Assembly: GCA_963930775.1 (NCBI GenBank)
Contig: OZ005689.1
Coordinates: 12,772,923 to 12,836,922, forward strand
Origin: Cliona cf. orientalis
Taxonomy: Eukaryota; Porifera; Demospongiae; Clionaida; Clionaidae
Reading direction: 5' to 3'
Length of the DNA stretch: 64,000 bases
Positions 1 to 10,370 of this stretch are shown here, piece after piece; the stretch's first letter is position 1, and each line of letters opens with the position of its first letter. Below the pieces are notes generated by a model. The model did no database searches. It was not told the origin of the DNA and saw only the letters and a list, made by a program, of their open reading frames with translations. A program made the translations under genes and the position numbers.

Positions 1-1630
1 CATAAAGAACTGTAGGACCGTGCAGTACCTTAGGATCTTCAACATTTATTGTTCAAGTGGGACTACTACTCTCCAGATCAGAACTATACGAGGTATAAAA
101 CTAAAAATATTTACTATGTTCAGCACGTTGTAGCCCGACTGGGAAAGAGACTTAGTTTATACTGGGGCCGAGCACTCGTACTTTCACTACTTTAGTTGTA
201 ATTTAATCATTCTCTGTCCTCTATTTTTCTGTAGTTCTGGAGATATACCTGAATCTGCAACACCATTTTTTGAAGATTAGTGTCTGGCGAGTTTTTGGAA
301 TTTTAGTGCACGGGGAAAGAAATCCTTGAATCCCTCGAGAGTTAGCATTTGAAGACATTACCACTAGTAGTTCAATATATATTGTAGATATCTCTTATCT
401 AGATAATCTATGAGAGTTATTTCTCTCTCAAATATTGATTTATGCAATAATGTGTTGCTCACCTCCATGACCTTCTGTTAGCCCGATGACCTTTGGCGTA
501 GATATTAGAGTTGACCAATATAAACGCGCAGTAGTAGAGTAGATGCTGAATATGATGTGCCCGCAAACATGATAAAATTAACGCGCATGCCTTGAGCGCT
601 CGCGCGCCGGCGCATGGCATAACACAGTCATAGTAACGAAATAAACACGAACTTCCTGTGTGGGTAAGAGAATGTATGGAAAACGTGGGGTCTTCGTGCA
701 GACTGCAAGAGTCGCCGTTATGAGTCCTCAAGTTTCCAGCGGAGCCGTTTTAGCGCTGCACGCGCTCAGTAGCGAGTAGCTCGCCTATGCCTAGCCTAGC
801 GCCTTACCGCTCCCCGAGCCTTGCGCCTTCTTATCCATGATCGATCCAGCGCGCTGCTGCACGCGCTTAGTAGCGAGTATATAGCTAGCTCGCCTCGGCC
901 TCAGCTCGAGGAGCGCTCGAGCTCGCCTGGGGGATCGGGAGGGGGCGCTGTCACATGACTTCACCATGGCAACACATTCCGAGCATGCGCATTTTATTTC
1001 AAAATGGCGTATCAGACACACCCAATTATCAATGCGCCGTACACACCCACTATTATGTAACCCAGGTCGAGATAATGCCGAACTTGCGTGCCACTGCACT
1101 GCGCGCTACAAAATGGAGTGGATTTATACTCAAACTAAGATGAGCGATTAAGGCAGTCCTGAGCTAGCCCTGATAATGAAAAAGAAAGAAAGAAAGAAAG
1201 ATTGAGAAATGGCCATTTTTTTGAACATCTGGTTCTGGCATATAGCTACAATTGATTTGATGAATGATCTTGGTCTTGTTAGATAGATAATTTGCTGGAG
1301 ATTCTGATTTCACACTTAGAAATTTCACAAAATTACCTATTTTGAGATATTTGGAGATTTGCAATGTATTACATATATATGGCATATCCGGGCCATCCCT
1401 ACTTATAGAGTCTACCGACTCTATGATATTATAGCATAAATCTAGAATAAAGAGTCCAAACACTCTGGCCACCCTAAATTATTATTATGCAGGAAATAAT
1501 AATACTATACAAAACAAGTTTATTATTGCTATAATTGTTACACAAATAATACACTGAATATCTAATGCTATGCAGTACAATGATTTTAGCTGTAAAATGT
1601 TTAACTGGCCAAGGTACATGAATCACACAG
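1..1630. other. Gene-free left edge with a CpG-rich patch
   Basis: No convincing coding region is seen here. The first 500 bases are AT-rich. About 560-1120 is strikingly rich in CpG and GCGC words and contains an imperfect direct repeat (about 754-785 and 846-896, sharing a core GTAGCGAGTA flanked by GCACGCGCT-like and GCTCGCCT sequence). A short GAAA microsatellite lies at about 1176-1202. The CpG-rich patch could be the promoter of a gene outside the window or a GC-rich repeat. Short open frames in it have no recognisable protein features. Confidence 0.5.
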
Positions 1631-2995
1631 TTAAAGGCTTATCACATAAACAATCACCATAGTGGTCAAAATTATGATGGCAAATAGTTGTGATTTGTGA
1701 TATGCTGTACTTGATCCTCGATTTGACGGTTCCGGAGCTGTGGCCAATACTTTCACTTCTGTCAAGTTACACATGATGTTTATACACTGCCCCACTGATA
1801 ATATCTCCAGCATAATTTGGGTATCATTTACAACAAGAGGGATTTGTGACAGATCTCCATTCCTGACTGCATTTGAAAGACTTTCGATTGCTTGGTCTAG
1901 CGACTGTCCGTTAGTGGTTGGAACAACTGTGCCATTAGTAATATTCAAGATCTTTTCATCAGCCAGGAGCACTCTAACATTAAACTGTGTGCCCGATTCA
2001 ACAGTCTCTCGTCTCTTCCGATTGTCAGTTTGTGAGTCATCGTCACAAAAAGGAATCCAGCGCAATCCATTTGATAGCCAATTTAGATGCTTAGCAACAA
2101 AGTTCACGACTGCATTAGCTGCAGCAAGCCGAGGAACTCTTAATATTGGTAAGCTAAAAATTAATGCAGATTGAAAGGCAGGAATGCAACCAGATAATGG
2201 TTCATTTCCAAAGCATCCTACCATCACAGACCACATCTGAGAAACGGTTTCACAAAATGCAGAAGTGAGTGCTCCACCCTCAAAACTAACTAGCCAAAAC
2301 AACCGCAGAGCATCTGAGCAAGACAACTGGCATATACCTGGAGCTCTGTCAGCAGGAGTTATATAACATCCAGCATGGCTGTTGAATGCATCTTGGCGGA
2401 TATCACGACAGGTTTTTTGTACCCAAGGTCTCAAAGATGGAACAAGAGCCACTTGAAGGCATTTGCGTACTCCATCTATCCACGCCCGGCCATTCCTGCT
2501 GAAATCATTGTAATTATCAGAATATAGGTTACAGAACTTTTCAGCATGTCTAATTGCGTAATCATGATCTGTCCCTTCACATGAGTAGCGCACTTCTAAG
2601 CAGTTCCTATACCAACTGCAGTCATCACCTCCAGGGCTATAACAGTGAGGAGGTAAATTATCGGTTGGTGCCACTATCATTTCATCGCCGGGTGAACACG
2701 CGCAATCCTCATTTACAACACCCCGATCTTTATCATAGATTTCAATCATGCATTGGTACCAGCATTGCAGGATACTTCTGTCTCGACAGTGATGTCTTTG
2801 ATTTGAGGATTGCATAATATAGTCATCGGTCAAACATGTCGCCCACTGATATTCGCTATAAAATGGAGTATCTAAAATACAAGATACTCTGCCAATATCA
2901 TTTGACGTGCCGCATTGCTGTTGATAAGAAATCATTGGAGTGAATGCTAGTAGTGCAACAGTAACGAGAGCTGTACGAAACATAGCTAATGCCAT
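1631..2995 (-). CDS. Cysteine-rich secreted protein with GPI-type C-terminal tail, intronless
   Basis: A single uninterrupted frame of 454 codons from the ATG at 2995. The open frame continues upstream without another ATG, so this start is chosen because it opens a clear signal peptide (hydrophobic run TALVTVALLAFTPMI, then QQQC). The mature part has many cysteines spaced like an extracellular disulfide-rich fold, including a CxWYxxCLE segment about a third of the way in and pairs such as ICQLSC. A dibasic RKRR near residue 330 could be a processing site, and NxT/S sequons follow it. The last ~18 residues are hydrophobic (AIIILTTMVIVYVISL) after a small-residue stretch, with no cytoplasmic tail, as in a GPI-attachment signal. 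I do not recognise a named family. The cysteine pattern reminds me of uncharacterised proteins of marine invertebrates, but that is memory, not proof. A DIRS retrotransposon begins only about 135 bp upstream of the start codon and may have displaced its promoter. Confidence 0.8.
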   Translation of the reverse strand: MALAMFRTALVTVALLAFTPMISYQQQCGTSNDIGRVSCILDTPFYSEYQWATCLTDDYIMQSSNQRHHCRDRSILQCWYQCMIEIYDKDRGVVNEDCACSPGDEMIVAPTDNLPPHCYSPGGDDCSWYRNCLEVRYSCEGTDHDYAIRHAEKFCNLYSDNYNDFSRNGRAWIDGVRKCLQVALVPSLRPWVQKTCRDIRQDAFNSHAGCYITPADRAPGICQLSCSDALRLFWLVSFEGGALTSAFCETVSQMWSVMVGCFGNEPLSGCIPAFQSALIFSLPILRVPRLAAANAVVNFVAKHLNWLSNGLRWIPFCDDDSQTDNRKRRETVESGTQFNVRVLLADEKILNITNGTVVPTTNGQSLDQAIESLSNAVRNGDLSQIPLVVNDTQIMLEILSVGQCINIMCNLTEVKVLATAPEPSNRGSSTAYHKSQLFAIIILTTMVIVYVISL

Positions 2996-3198
2996 ACCAA
3001 ATACTTTCACTGAGCTGAAGGAGGTTTTTAATACATATTATGATAATTATTGTGTATAGCTATATAAACACGACTAAACAGCTGTGACTTCTGGAGGTAT
3101 TGAGCTCACTAAATATATATATGCACTGGAATTCATGATCTTGCAAGGGTCCGCAAGACCTGAAGTGAGGTCAGAATTGTATGAGGAGCTGAAGGCAA

Positions 3199-3316
3199 GA
3201 ATATGACATTATGTGTTTAGTCTCCCTAATGCTCAACGGACAGCAAGTTCAAAGAATTATTAATAAACTCACGTGATACCTCACATGACCTCTGGCGCCC
3301 ATTCAGTCTTCTTTTT
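3199..3316. repeat. DIRS left inverted terminal repeat
   Basis: 118 bases that are the reverse complement of 8028-8145 with no mismatch that I could find. The unique outer end (3130-3198) lies outside it and is copied, complemented, into the internal region at 3433-3511. Confidence 0.93.
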
Positions 3317-3432
3317 GTCCATCTAGAAGATACTATTAATAAAGGGTGGGCATATAAATAATTATTATGATTGTCACATCATGATTCTGTTTTCTCCCTT
3401 GCAGGTGAATACTCTATACCCGCTTGGGTGGG

Positions 3433-3554
3433 AATGTCATATTCTTGCCTTCAGCTCCTCATACAATTCTGACCTCACTTCAGGTCTTGCGGACCCTTGC
3501 AAGATCATGAATTGTACTTCGGAGCTTCCGGCTGCGAATATGACATTATGTGTT
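3433..3554. repeat. DIRS internal complementary region
   Basis: Bases 3433-3511 are the reverse complement of the left outer end (3131-3210), and 3511-3554 the reverse complement of the right outer end (8127-8170). The two blocks abut at GATCATGAATTGTACTTC, the complement of the predicted circle junction. In DIRS-1 elements this region templates repair of the ends. Confidence 0.93.
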
Positions 3555-3724
3555 GTTCAAAGCCAGAGTTCATGTCTTATCAAGCAGAATGCATGACATT
3601 GTGGGTTGAGTTCAACCAAATGAAATTCAGGAACTCTATAATTATTGAAAATTTTAATCATTTTCTTGATAATGATAATTGCATTGTCAACCATAATTAT
3701 TGTGACATAATGATAACAATGTTA

Positions 3725-4971
3725 TTAATTAACAATTGTATTGAGAAAAGATTGAGGCCTAGTGTCAGTAGGCTTGAAATAAAAGGCTTTAAATACATTG
3801 TCTGATGACCAATCAGCAATGCGGAGTACTTCGGAAATAGACATTCCTTTCATCACAGCAGCTGTGGAAGCAGCTCCTCGAATAGAATGAGCTGAAAATT
3901 CTTGTCCTACTCCAGCCTCCTGGATTAATACCTTCATCCATCGAGCAATCGTACACTTCGATACGGGATGAAAAGGTTTCATCACTGACAGCAATAACTG
4001 CGTCTTTGATGTGTTGTTTCTCCTGATTGGAGATGTGCGTTTCAAATATTCTTCCAAGGCTGCAATAGGACATAATCTATTCTCCTGTTTCAGAGGGAGA
4101 TAGTGAACAACCTTCTTCTTGCCAGGCTGTGCGGTTTTGGTCAATTTGGTGATAGTGAAAGTAGCACCATTCTCATTCCTGCTTAGATATCGAATATCTA
4201 ATGCATGGATCTCTGAAGCTCTGCTGGCATTAGAAAGTGCCAATAAAACAACAAGCTTATACGACAGCTGCTTCAAGTTGAGATCGCTGTTTCCTCCTAA
4301 GGAACGGATGTGCTCGAGCACTCTTCCAACATCCCATGTAGATGTATATCTGGGTTGTGGAGGTCTACGATTAAAAATCCCTTTCATTAATCTCGTTATA
4401 CAAGAGGATGCTTTCCCACAACCACTCCATCGATTGGATTGTGAGTCATCGAAATAGCTGAACGATAGGAGTTGATGGTCCGGTACTGCTTGCCTTCAGC
4501 AAATTGACATGCGAGGAAATCAAGAATAGCACTTATAGGCGCCTGAATAGAGCTATGTCCAAATGAGGCACACCACTGTTCCCATTTTCGCCAGCAGCAA
4601 GAGTATGCCTCTTCTGTGGATTTCCGCCAGGAAGATAGGATAAGGATTGTTGCTTGGCTTGAAATGCCTTGATGATCGAGGGAGTCCCTGATATTGGCCA
4701 CGCGGCTAGATTCAACTGATGTATCAGTGGATGACTGCTGTTGTTGTGGTTTATCAGAAGGTGTGTCAGTTTCGGAAGGAGGAGTGGTCTCCGAAACAAC
4801 ATTGATAGGAGGGGAGAAAACCATGGCTGAGTTGGCCATACTGGTGCAATGAGTATTATCTCTCTGACTCCCTCCCTCTGTATCTTGGATAGGCATCTGC
4901 CTATCAACGCAAACGGAGAAAAGGCATAACCTCTCATGTTCGTCCAAGGTTGCCTCAGGCATCTGTTGCAA
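3725..4971 (-). pseudogene. DIRS tyrosine recombinase, frameshifted
   Basis: Two adjoining minus-strand frames make one tyrosine recombinase. The upstream part (4396-4971) holds the N-terminal core-binding domain, including WRKSTEEAYSCCWRKWEQWC, and ends in a stop just after GKHPLV. The catalytic domain continues in another frame (3725-4387). Its catalytic set is visible: Arg in NASRASEIHAL, HxxR in HSIRGA, Trp in RIADWSS and the nucleophile Tyr in KAFYFKP. The frames change at about 4386-4392, where one base lost or two gained would explain the break. The N-terminal half overlaps the C-terminal tail of the RT frame, as is usual in DIRS elements. The enzyme integrates the circular element DNA in place of a DDE integrase. 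Confidence 0.9.
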
Positions 4972-6553
4972 TTGCCCCCGGATCCGGCTTCCAGCTCATA
5001 TATTTGGGAAGTTGAGCTGATATTCTGGAGGCAAAAAGATCCACTTGGCAGGGGCCCAGAATTTGCATGATTTGTTGAAATATTGAAGGATCCAGCTTCC
5101 ATTCTGAGCTGTCCTGTTTCCTGCGTGATTCGAGATCCGCATCTACATTCTGGACTCCTGGAAGATGTTCTGCTGATAGGAATATTCTCCTGCGCAGGCT
5201 CCAGCTCCAAATTTGAGATGTGATCTCCATCAGTTTCTTGGAATGGGTACCACCCATCCGATTGATGTAATAAACTGCCGTCATATTGTCTATTTTCAGG
5301 AGAACATGAATTTCTTCCCTGTTCCCGGCAAAGGTTTGGAGGGCTAGAAATGCCGCTAGCAACTCCTTTGCATTGATATGTAGCTGAGATTCCTGGAACG
5401 ACCAGTGACCGCCGGTTTTCTGGTTGTTCCAACAGGCTCCCCATCCTGTATTCGAAGCATCGGATTCTATTGTCATCCCTGGTAGTCCCAGGTGAATTTG
5501 TCTCCCATTGGTGGTCTCCACATTGTTGACCCACCAATTCAAATCCATCACACTCTGATTCTCCAATGTTATCATCGATTCGTATGAGTGGTGGAGGTGA
5601 AGCTCTCTGATCTTTTGTGCTTGAAGACCTCGATAATGTAGAGGTGCCGGGAGAATCGCAAGGTGGGTTGATGTTAACACACCTATGATATGTGCCAAGC
5701 GGCGTATCGTCAGCTTCTCCTGCTTTAGAGCTTGCTTGCACTTGCTCTTTATTTCCTTCACCTTTGCTGTTGGCAGTGTGAACGTCATTGAGATGGAGTT
5801 TACCATGAATCCCAAAAATTCGATGCATTGTGTTGCTTCTGATTGTGACTTCTCCCGATTGATCACAAAACCGAGGTCCTCCAACAACTGCTTCACCTGA
5901 TGATATGCTAGCTCTGCATCGGCCTTGTCTTTCCCTATCAATAGGATATCGTCCAAATAAGCCACCAATCTCAGGCCCTTGGCTCTGAGGTGGGCTAGGA
6001 CAGGCTTGAGAAGCTTCGTGAATACACGAGGTGCAGTTGCCAGCCCAAAGGGTAGAGCATTGTATTGATATGTCACTCCCTGCCATTGAAATTGGAGGTA
6101 CCTCCGATGTGCTGCACTGATCGGTACTGACAGGTATGCATCTTTCAAATCTAGCTTGCACATGTAATCTCCTCTGACCAGGAGATCCTTCACGGAACGT
6201 ATATCTTCCATCTTGAAATGTTCTCGTATTGTGTATGCGTTCAGGGCCTTCAGGTTGAGTATCAACCTCCATTGGTCCTCTTTCTTTGGAACTAGAAACA
6301 CATTGCTTATGAAGCCATCTGTGATTTCTGTTGGGCTTATCGCCTCCTTCTTCAGCAGCTTTTCTATCTCTGTTGAGATTGCTATCCTCTCCATTTCTGT
6401 GAAGATAAACGAGGGGATTTGCTTGACTGGCGGCTGCTCCCGGAAGGGAATTCTGTAGCCTTGAATAGTGTCCAAAATCCATGGATCTTGTGTGAGGTGT
6501 TCCCACTTGTGTATAAAGTATTGCAACTTCCCTGCCTGTGGCAGAGTCTTCAC
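4955..6553 (-). CDS. DIRS reverse transcriptase - RNase H
   Basis: A 532-codon frame. The polymerase domain shows FLVPKKEDQWRLILNLKALN, LDLKDAYLSVPI, ALPFGLATAPRVFTKLL and the catalytic YLDDILLIG. The RNase H domain follows with IESDASNTGWGACW, the Glu of INAKELLA and KIDNMTAVYYINRMGG. After it comes the DIRS-type segment CQVDLFASRISAQLPKYMSW. The frame has no ATG at its annotated left end (the codon there is GTG) and is open upstream, overlapping the end of the Gag frame by one base step, so it is probably expressed by frameshifting or re-initiation. At about 4955 the frame stops prematurely. The expected continuation (YAFSPFALIG, APVWPTQPWF) is found immediately after in another frame, down to about 4533, so one base appears to be missing. 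Confidence 0.93.
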   Translation of the reverse strand: MKTLPQAGKLQYFIHKWEHLTQDPWILDTIQGYRIPFREQPPVKQIPSFIFTEMERIAISTEIEKLLKKEAISPTEITDGFISNVFLVPKKEDQWRLILNLKALNAYTIREHFKMEDIRSVKDLLVRGDYMCKLDLKDAYLSVPISAAHRRYLQFQWQGVTYQYNALPFGLATAPRVFTKLLKPVLAHLRAKGLRLVAYLDDILLIGKDKADAELAYHQVKQLLEDLGFVINREKSQSEATQCIEFLGFMVNSISMTFTLPTAKVKEIKSKCKQALKQEKLTIRRLAHIIGVLTSTHLAILPAPLHYRGLQAQKIRELHLHHSYESMITLENQSVMDLNWWVNNVETTNGRQIHLGLPGMTIESDASNTGWGACWNNQKTGGHWSFQESQLHINAKELLAAFLALQTFAGNREEIHVLLKIDNMTAVYYINRMGGTHSKKLMEITSQIWSWSLRRRIFLSAEHLPGVQNVDADLESRRKQDSSEWKLDPSIFQQIMQILGPCQVDLFASRISAQLPKYMSWKPDPGAIATDA

Positions 6554-7892
6554 TTGTTTTGCTGGCTGCTGGATGGGTTCCTGTCGGATTGGTTTGCTCC
6601 GAGTCTGTCGAAGACACTGCCCTTCTTGACGTATGGTTTGTTGGGGGTCTGTTTTCCTTTCCCTTGGAATCGGTTGTACGGCTGGTACACCCTGCCGGAC
6701 GCAGCACCGTACCGACTGGTCCGGCTTCCGAAAAAACGGTTGCCACTTGGTTTCTGGTATATTTTGCTGGTTGAACCGGAGGTCTTGGACACGATACTGA
6801 CAGCTTTGGATAAGGCAGAGTCTGCCTCAACCTTCTTCACCAAGGTATCCTTGAATTCTTCCCCAAAAAGATCCGCCTTTAAGTTAGCTTTTGCGAAAGC
6901 TCCTTTCCCATACTTCTTCAGAGATGGGTGTATGGACTCAAGGGCAATTTCGCGCCTGGTCTCGGAAATCAGGCTGTTGGCATTGCCGAGGAGAACTAGA
7001 GATCTCTGAATGGTATCTAGTATGTCTGAAACATGAATGGCGGCTTCTGCGTCATTTGATAGCCCCTGCTCGATGAGATCAGCCCAAAGATTAGTCAGCG
7101 GGCTTGCTGCATAGAGCATTGCCCCCTGAATTTTAGCCAACTGCGAATCCCTAGCTTTATCAAGCTTCTTTCCAGCGAAATCAGCAACGAAACCGTCCAA
7201 CTTGGGTGGTAAGGCAGCCTCTACATCTGGTTTTGGATGCCTTCTCAGCATTGCTGTACGTTCCTCCTTTGACAAGGATCGACGGAAATGCTTATCAATA
7301 TATTTTTCGATTGTTTTTGGGACCTTCATTTTGAAATCATCCTTATCTTCCCTTTCCAAGGTTGGATCAAAGGACTCATTTTCTGATTCAGAGGCACTAC
7401 TTGAGAAACTTTTGTCTTCTTAGCTGGAGGTGTAAGTGCTCCAGCCCCAGCTTTACGCTTCCTTGTTAGCTCAGGTGTTACTCGTCGTCTCTTCTTGGAG
7501 GGACTGTGGTCACCTTCAGAAGGCCGTTTCAGAGCCTTCTTTTTAGCTTGGGAAGAGGAGGTGTCAGCTCCTTCTCCCTGGGTGTTAGCCAGTTTATACA
7601 CAACTGGGCTTGTACCCTTCTCGGATTGATCATCAGTGACAGTGGGGTCAGCACTGCGCACTGATCCAGCTTCACTCACTTCCTCCACGAATGGAGATAG
7701 AATATCTGATAGGATGTTCTTATACCTGGAATTATTAACGATGTATTGCAGTTCCTCCTGTGTTAAGGCGTCCAGGGATACGACGTCTTTATCCGAATCA
7801 CCCTCAGAAGGGTCATTGTCCCCCGTCTTCGCCGCGGTGGGGTCAAAGTTCGAGTCGTCCTGGACACTCAGAGTCTGTGACCCGTCTGCCAT
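6550..7892 (-). pseudogene. DIRS Gag-like protein, frameshifted
   Basis: Two overlapping frames. The first starts at the ATG at 7892, is acidic and then strongly basic (lysine/arginine clusters such as KKRRRVTPELTRKRK), and ends at 7326. The second, open from about 7410 to 6550, carries the helical body (SLSKEERTAMLRRHPKPDVE onward) and a Gly/Arg/Tyr-rich tail typical of nucleic-acid binding. Serine/glutamate-rich sequence directly before the second frame's body fits as the continuation of the first, so a one-base change at about 7400-7415 probably split one gene. The role by position is the DIRS ORF1 (Gag) protein that packages element RNA. Confidence 0.8.
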
Positions 7893-8027
7893 TTCGTGCC
7901 CCGGACACTCGAAACACGTAGCACAAACTTCCTTACTCCGTTTGGCGTAGGACTGGATTCAGTGATTTAGGCGGTTCTGCGAAGTTCGCTCGCTCACCGA
8001 GACTATGGTCTTTGTGTCTATTGAGCA

Positions 8028-8145
8028 AAAAAGAAGACTGAATGGGCGCCAGAGGTCATGTGAGGTATCACGTGAGTTTATTAATAATTCTTTGAACTTG
8101 CTGTCCGTTGAGCATTAGGGAGACTAAACACATAATGTCATATTC
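8028..8145. repeat. DIRS right inverted terminal repeat
   Basis: Reverse complement of 3199-3316. The unique right end continues to the AAT at 8168-8170. This is the 5' end for the minus-strand genes, about 135 bp before the Gag start codon, so it should contain the element promoter. Confidence 0.93.
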
Positions 8146-8440
8146 GCAGCCGGAAGCTCCGAAGTACAATAAACACTTGCACACGACACTTTTGCCACGT
8201 CCAATCAGACTATGATAGACTATCAGTAAGCAAACTGTGGCATAGTTTAATGATAATAATATTGTGTACTTATATATAGCTGCTGTTTATCCGGCCATGC
8301 AGTAGCTAACGGAACTTTCTCCAAAATTAAGTCCGGCAGTCTGCCACGTTGATTCTAATGATAGCTGTGGGCAGGATTTCATCCAGTTGAGGTAGGGGAG
8401 GCGGAAGGGGGAATGCTAAAACTTTGAATTAAGCATCATA

Positions 8441-8779
8441 CAGGGGCGGATCCAGGATATCAAGTAGGGGGGGTCATAAACTAAATAATCGCGCGCGAAA
8501 ATTTTGGCCACGCCCACTTTTGTGAAGACCACGCCCACATTGTTGCCGCGAACGAGACAAACAGAGACAAACAGCCCGAGATGTCGATGGAACCCGACTT
8601 TTTCATCGTACAAACAGGTTTTTAGCTATATTTTGTGTCAGATCAAGGTTCATTAGTTGAAGGGAGGGTGGCAAAGCTGGCTGCTTAGCCAAGCACAGCA
8701 AGCTGGTACAAGATATCCAGGCCTGGAAGGGGGGGGGGGGGTCATCTGCCCCCCATGACCCCCCCTGGATCCGCCCCTG
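8441..8779. mobile_element. Small non-autonomous transposon, CAGGGGCGGATCC family (copy 1)
   Basis: Starts CAGGGGCGGATCCAGGAT and ends with the complement ATCCGCCCCTG. TCATA flanks both sides (an imperfect 8-bp or 5-bp duplication). The termini resemble those of hAT-type MITEs known from several animals. Poly-G and poly-C tracts lie just inside the ends. No transposase. Confidence 0.75.
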
Positions 8780-10189
8780 TCATAATATAATCACAATAAG
8801 TTACCACAAGTATTTCTTTTTGATCACAAATTACCCAAAAAGATATTCTTCTAAAAATACATCCCAAAAACTTGGCGTGCTATTATTATACCCACACATT
8901 TATCACACTTCCACACCAAGTTTTTATTGGGGTTCCATGACGTAGAAATTATCTTCTTAGTACGTGTGTATATTAATGGCCTATTATTAATTCCTTAAAT
9001 TTGACAAATCATCAACCCAGCACATATGTGTTATTATAACCCTGTGCATATATAGCTATGCCATGTGAGCATGCATGTATTATGTATACATACAATAGCA
9101 CTGCACACATCATGTTGTTGGCCAACTTTTATATATAATTTCTGATAATATATCCAGTTGTCAATTAAATACTACATAATTATTATTATAATTATAGTCA
9201 GCATGATTTTAGAATACATAGTTTCTTATGAGCCATAATTATCTTCTCATAGTCAGCAATTACTGTAGCAATAATATAATAATTATTATTATGACAACCA
9301 TGATTGACATATTGAGTCTTCCCAAGTCCCAATGAATTGAATAGCACATCACAACAAGAACAGATAGTGAATTTCAAATAATATTGGATAGTTCATGAGA
9401 TGTTAAAGAATTCAGGATGGGAGAAAGTACCAAAACTAATAATATTATGTTTGACCGAATCTGGAGTGCTACTGGTATCCAGAATGCATCATCGTCATTG
9501 TGAGGTTCAAAACCTGGGACACGATTCGAGATAGCCTCTCAAAACCCACTGTATATAGCAATCTGTTCTGGCTCCAGGTCTTCAGACTATGATAAATCCT
9601 AGCTGACTCAGGAGTCCTGATCACTGGTAGCTAACATCCTTCATACAGGATCTGGTGGTGACCAAGTCAACTTCATCATCACTCACAATATACACAGCAG
9701 GAGATTTACTGTCCAACTCATGATAGTTATTAGTATAGACCTCTGGAAAAAGCTACATCATAATTATTATGGTCATCCTGCATGTCACGACTCTATAATG
9801 CATATCAATGGTTCAGATCCGAACGTTCTGAGTAGCAGCATCAGTGGATACAACTGCATCAGGAGAGTCAACAGTAGCGGGACCATAGGTGATGAGATCC
9901 AGTTGAGGTGGGCATCAACTAAACTAGCTGGTATCAGACCATCTTTAATTTGGGCGGCAGATCCTCAGCAACAGTTTCTCAAATTCATTGTTGTCTCTGC
10001 ATGCCTTCTTCTGCTCCTTTGCTTAGGCTAATTTATATTTGCAAGAGTTAGTTAGAGTACATTTTTGAAAGTTTGAAAGCATATGACATTGTGGAACCTG
10101 CATGCCCACAATAAAAATGACGATCACATATCTGTGGCAATATAGCTACCGTCAAAACTCTAGATGAGCAGCTACCACAATCCATACTG

Positions 10190-10370
10190 TTATAGTCAAT
10201 TATTGGTATGCATGAGATGCATGCATGGTTGAATGCACCCCAATTATTAATTTAAAAGTCATGCAACTGTCTTATTGGGCCCATTGGCCTACCCTATGAT
10301 CACCTACACCCCTCTGGTATAATATAGCTGGCAATTTGCCTATAAAAATTTTGATTGCTAGGCAATGCCC
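10190..10370 (+). repeat. Dispersed repeat, related copies at 15330-15415 and 36385-36606
   Basis: Shares GGTTGAATGCACCCCAATT at one side and a GCAATTTGCCTATAAAAATT / TTGCTAGGCAA block at the other with the reverse complement of 36385-36606. The second block is also found, more diverged, at about 15365-15412. At 36.5 kb this unit is an insertion relative to the duplicated copy at 53.0 kb, so it is mobile. Confidence 0.5.

Larger units (their letters stand above)
3130..8170 (-). mobile_element. DIRS-type tyrosine-recombinase retrotransposon, nearly complete
   Basis: Coding strand is minus: Gag-like, then reverse transcriptase/RNase H, then tyrosine recombinase, then an internal complementary region. 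The ends are inverted, not direct, repeats (118 bp, 3199-3316 and 8028-8145). The internal complementary region at 3433-3554 is the reverse complement of the two outer ends joined together, which is the signature of DIRS-1-like elements that replicate through a circle. Both ends carry the trinucleotide AAT (3130-3132 and 8168-8170). The joined-end sequence read in the internal region contains AAT only once, as expected if the recombinase integrates a circle at a short shared triplet. Three single-base-type frame breaks (about 7410, 4955, 4390) interrupt otherwise long frames, so this copy is either recently inactivated or carries assembly indels. No methyltransferase domain was recognised. Confidence 0.95.

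Noticed and set aside
4533..6830. A 765-codon minus-strand open frame overlapping the RT
   Set aside because: It reads the reverse transcriptase region out of frame with low-complexity nonsense; only its last ~140 codons (about 4533-4955) are the shifted continuation of the RT frame.
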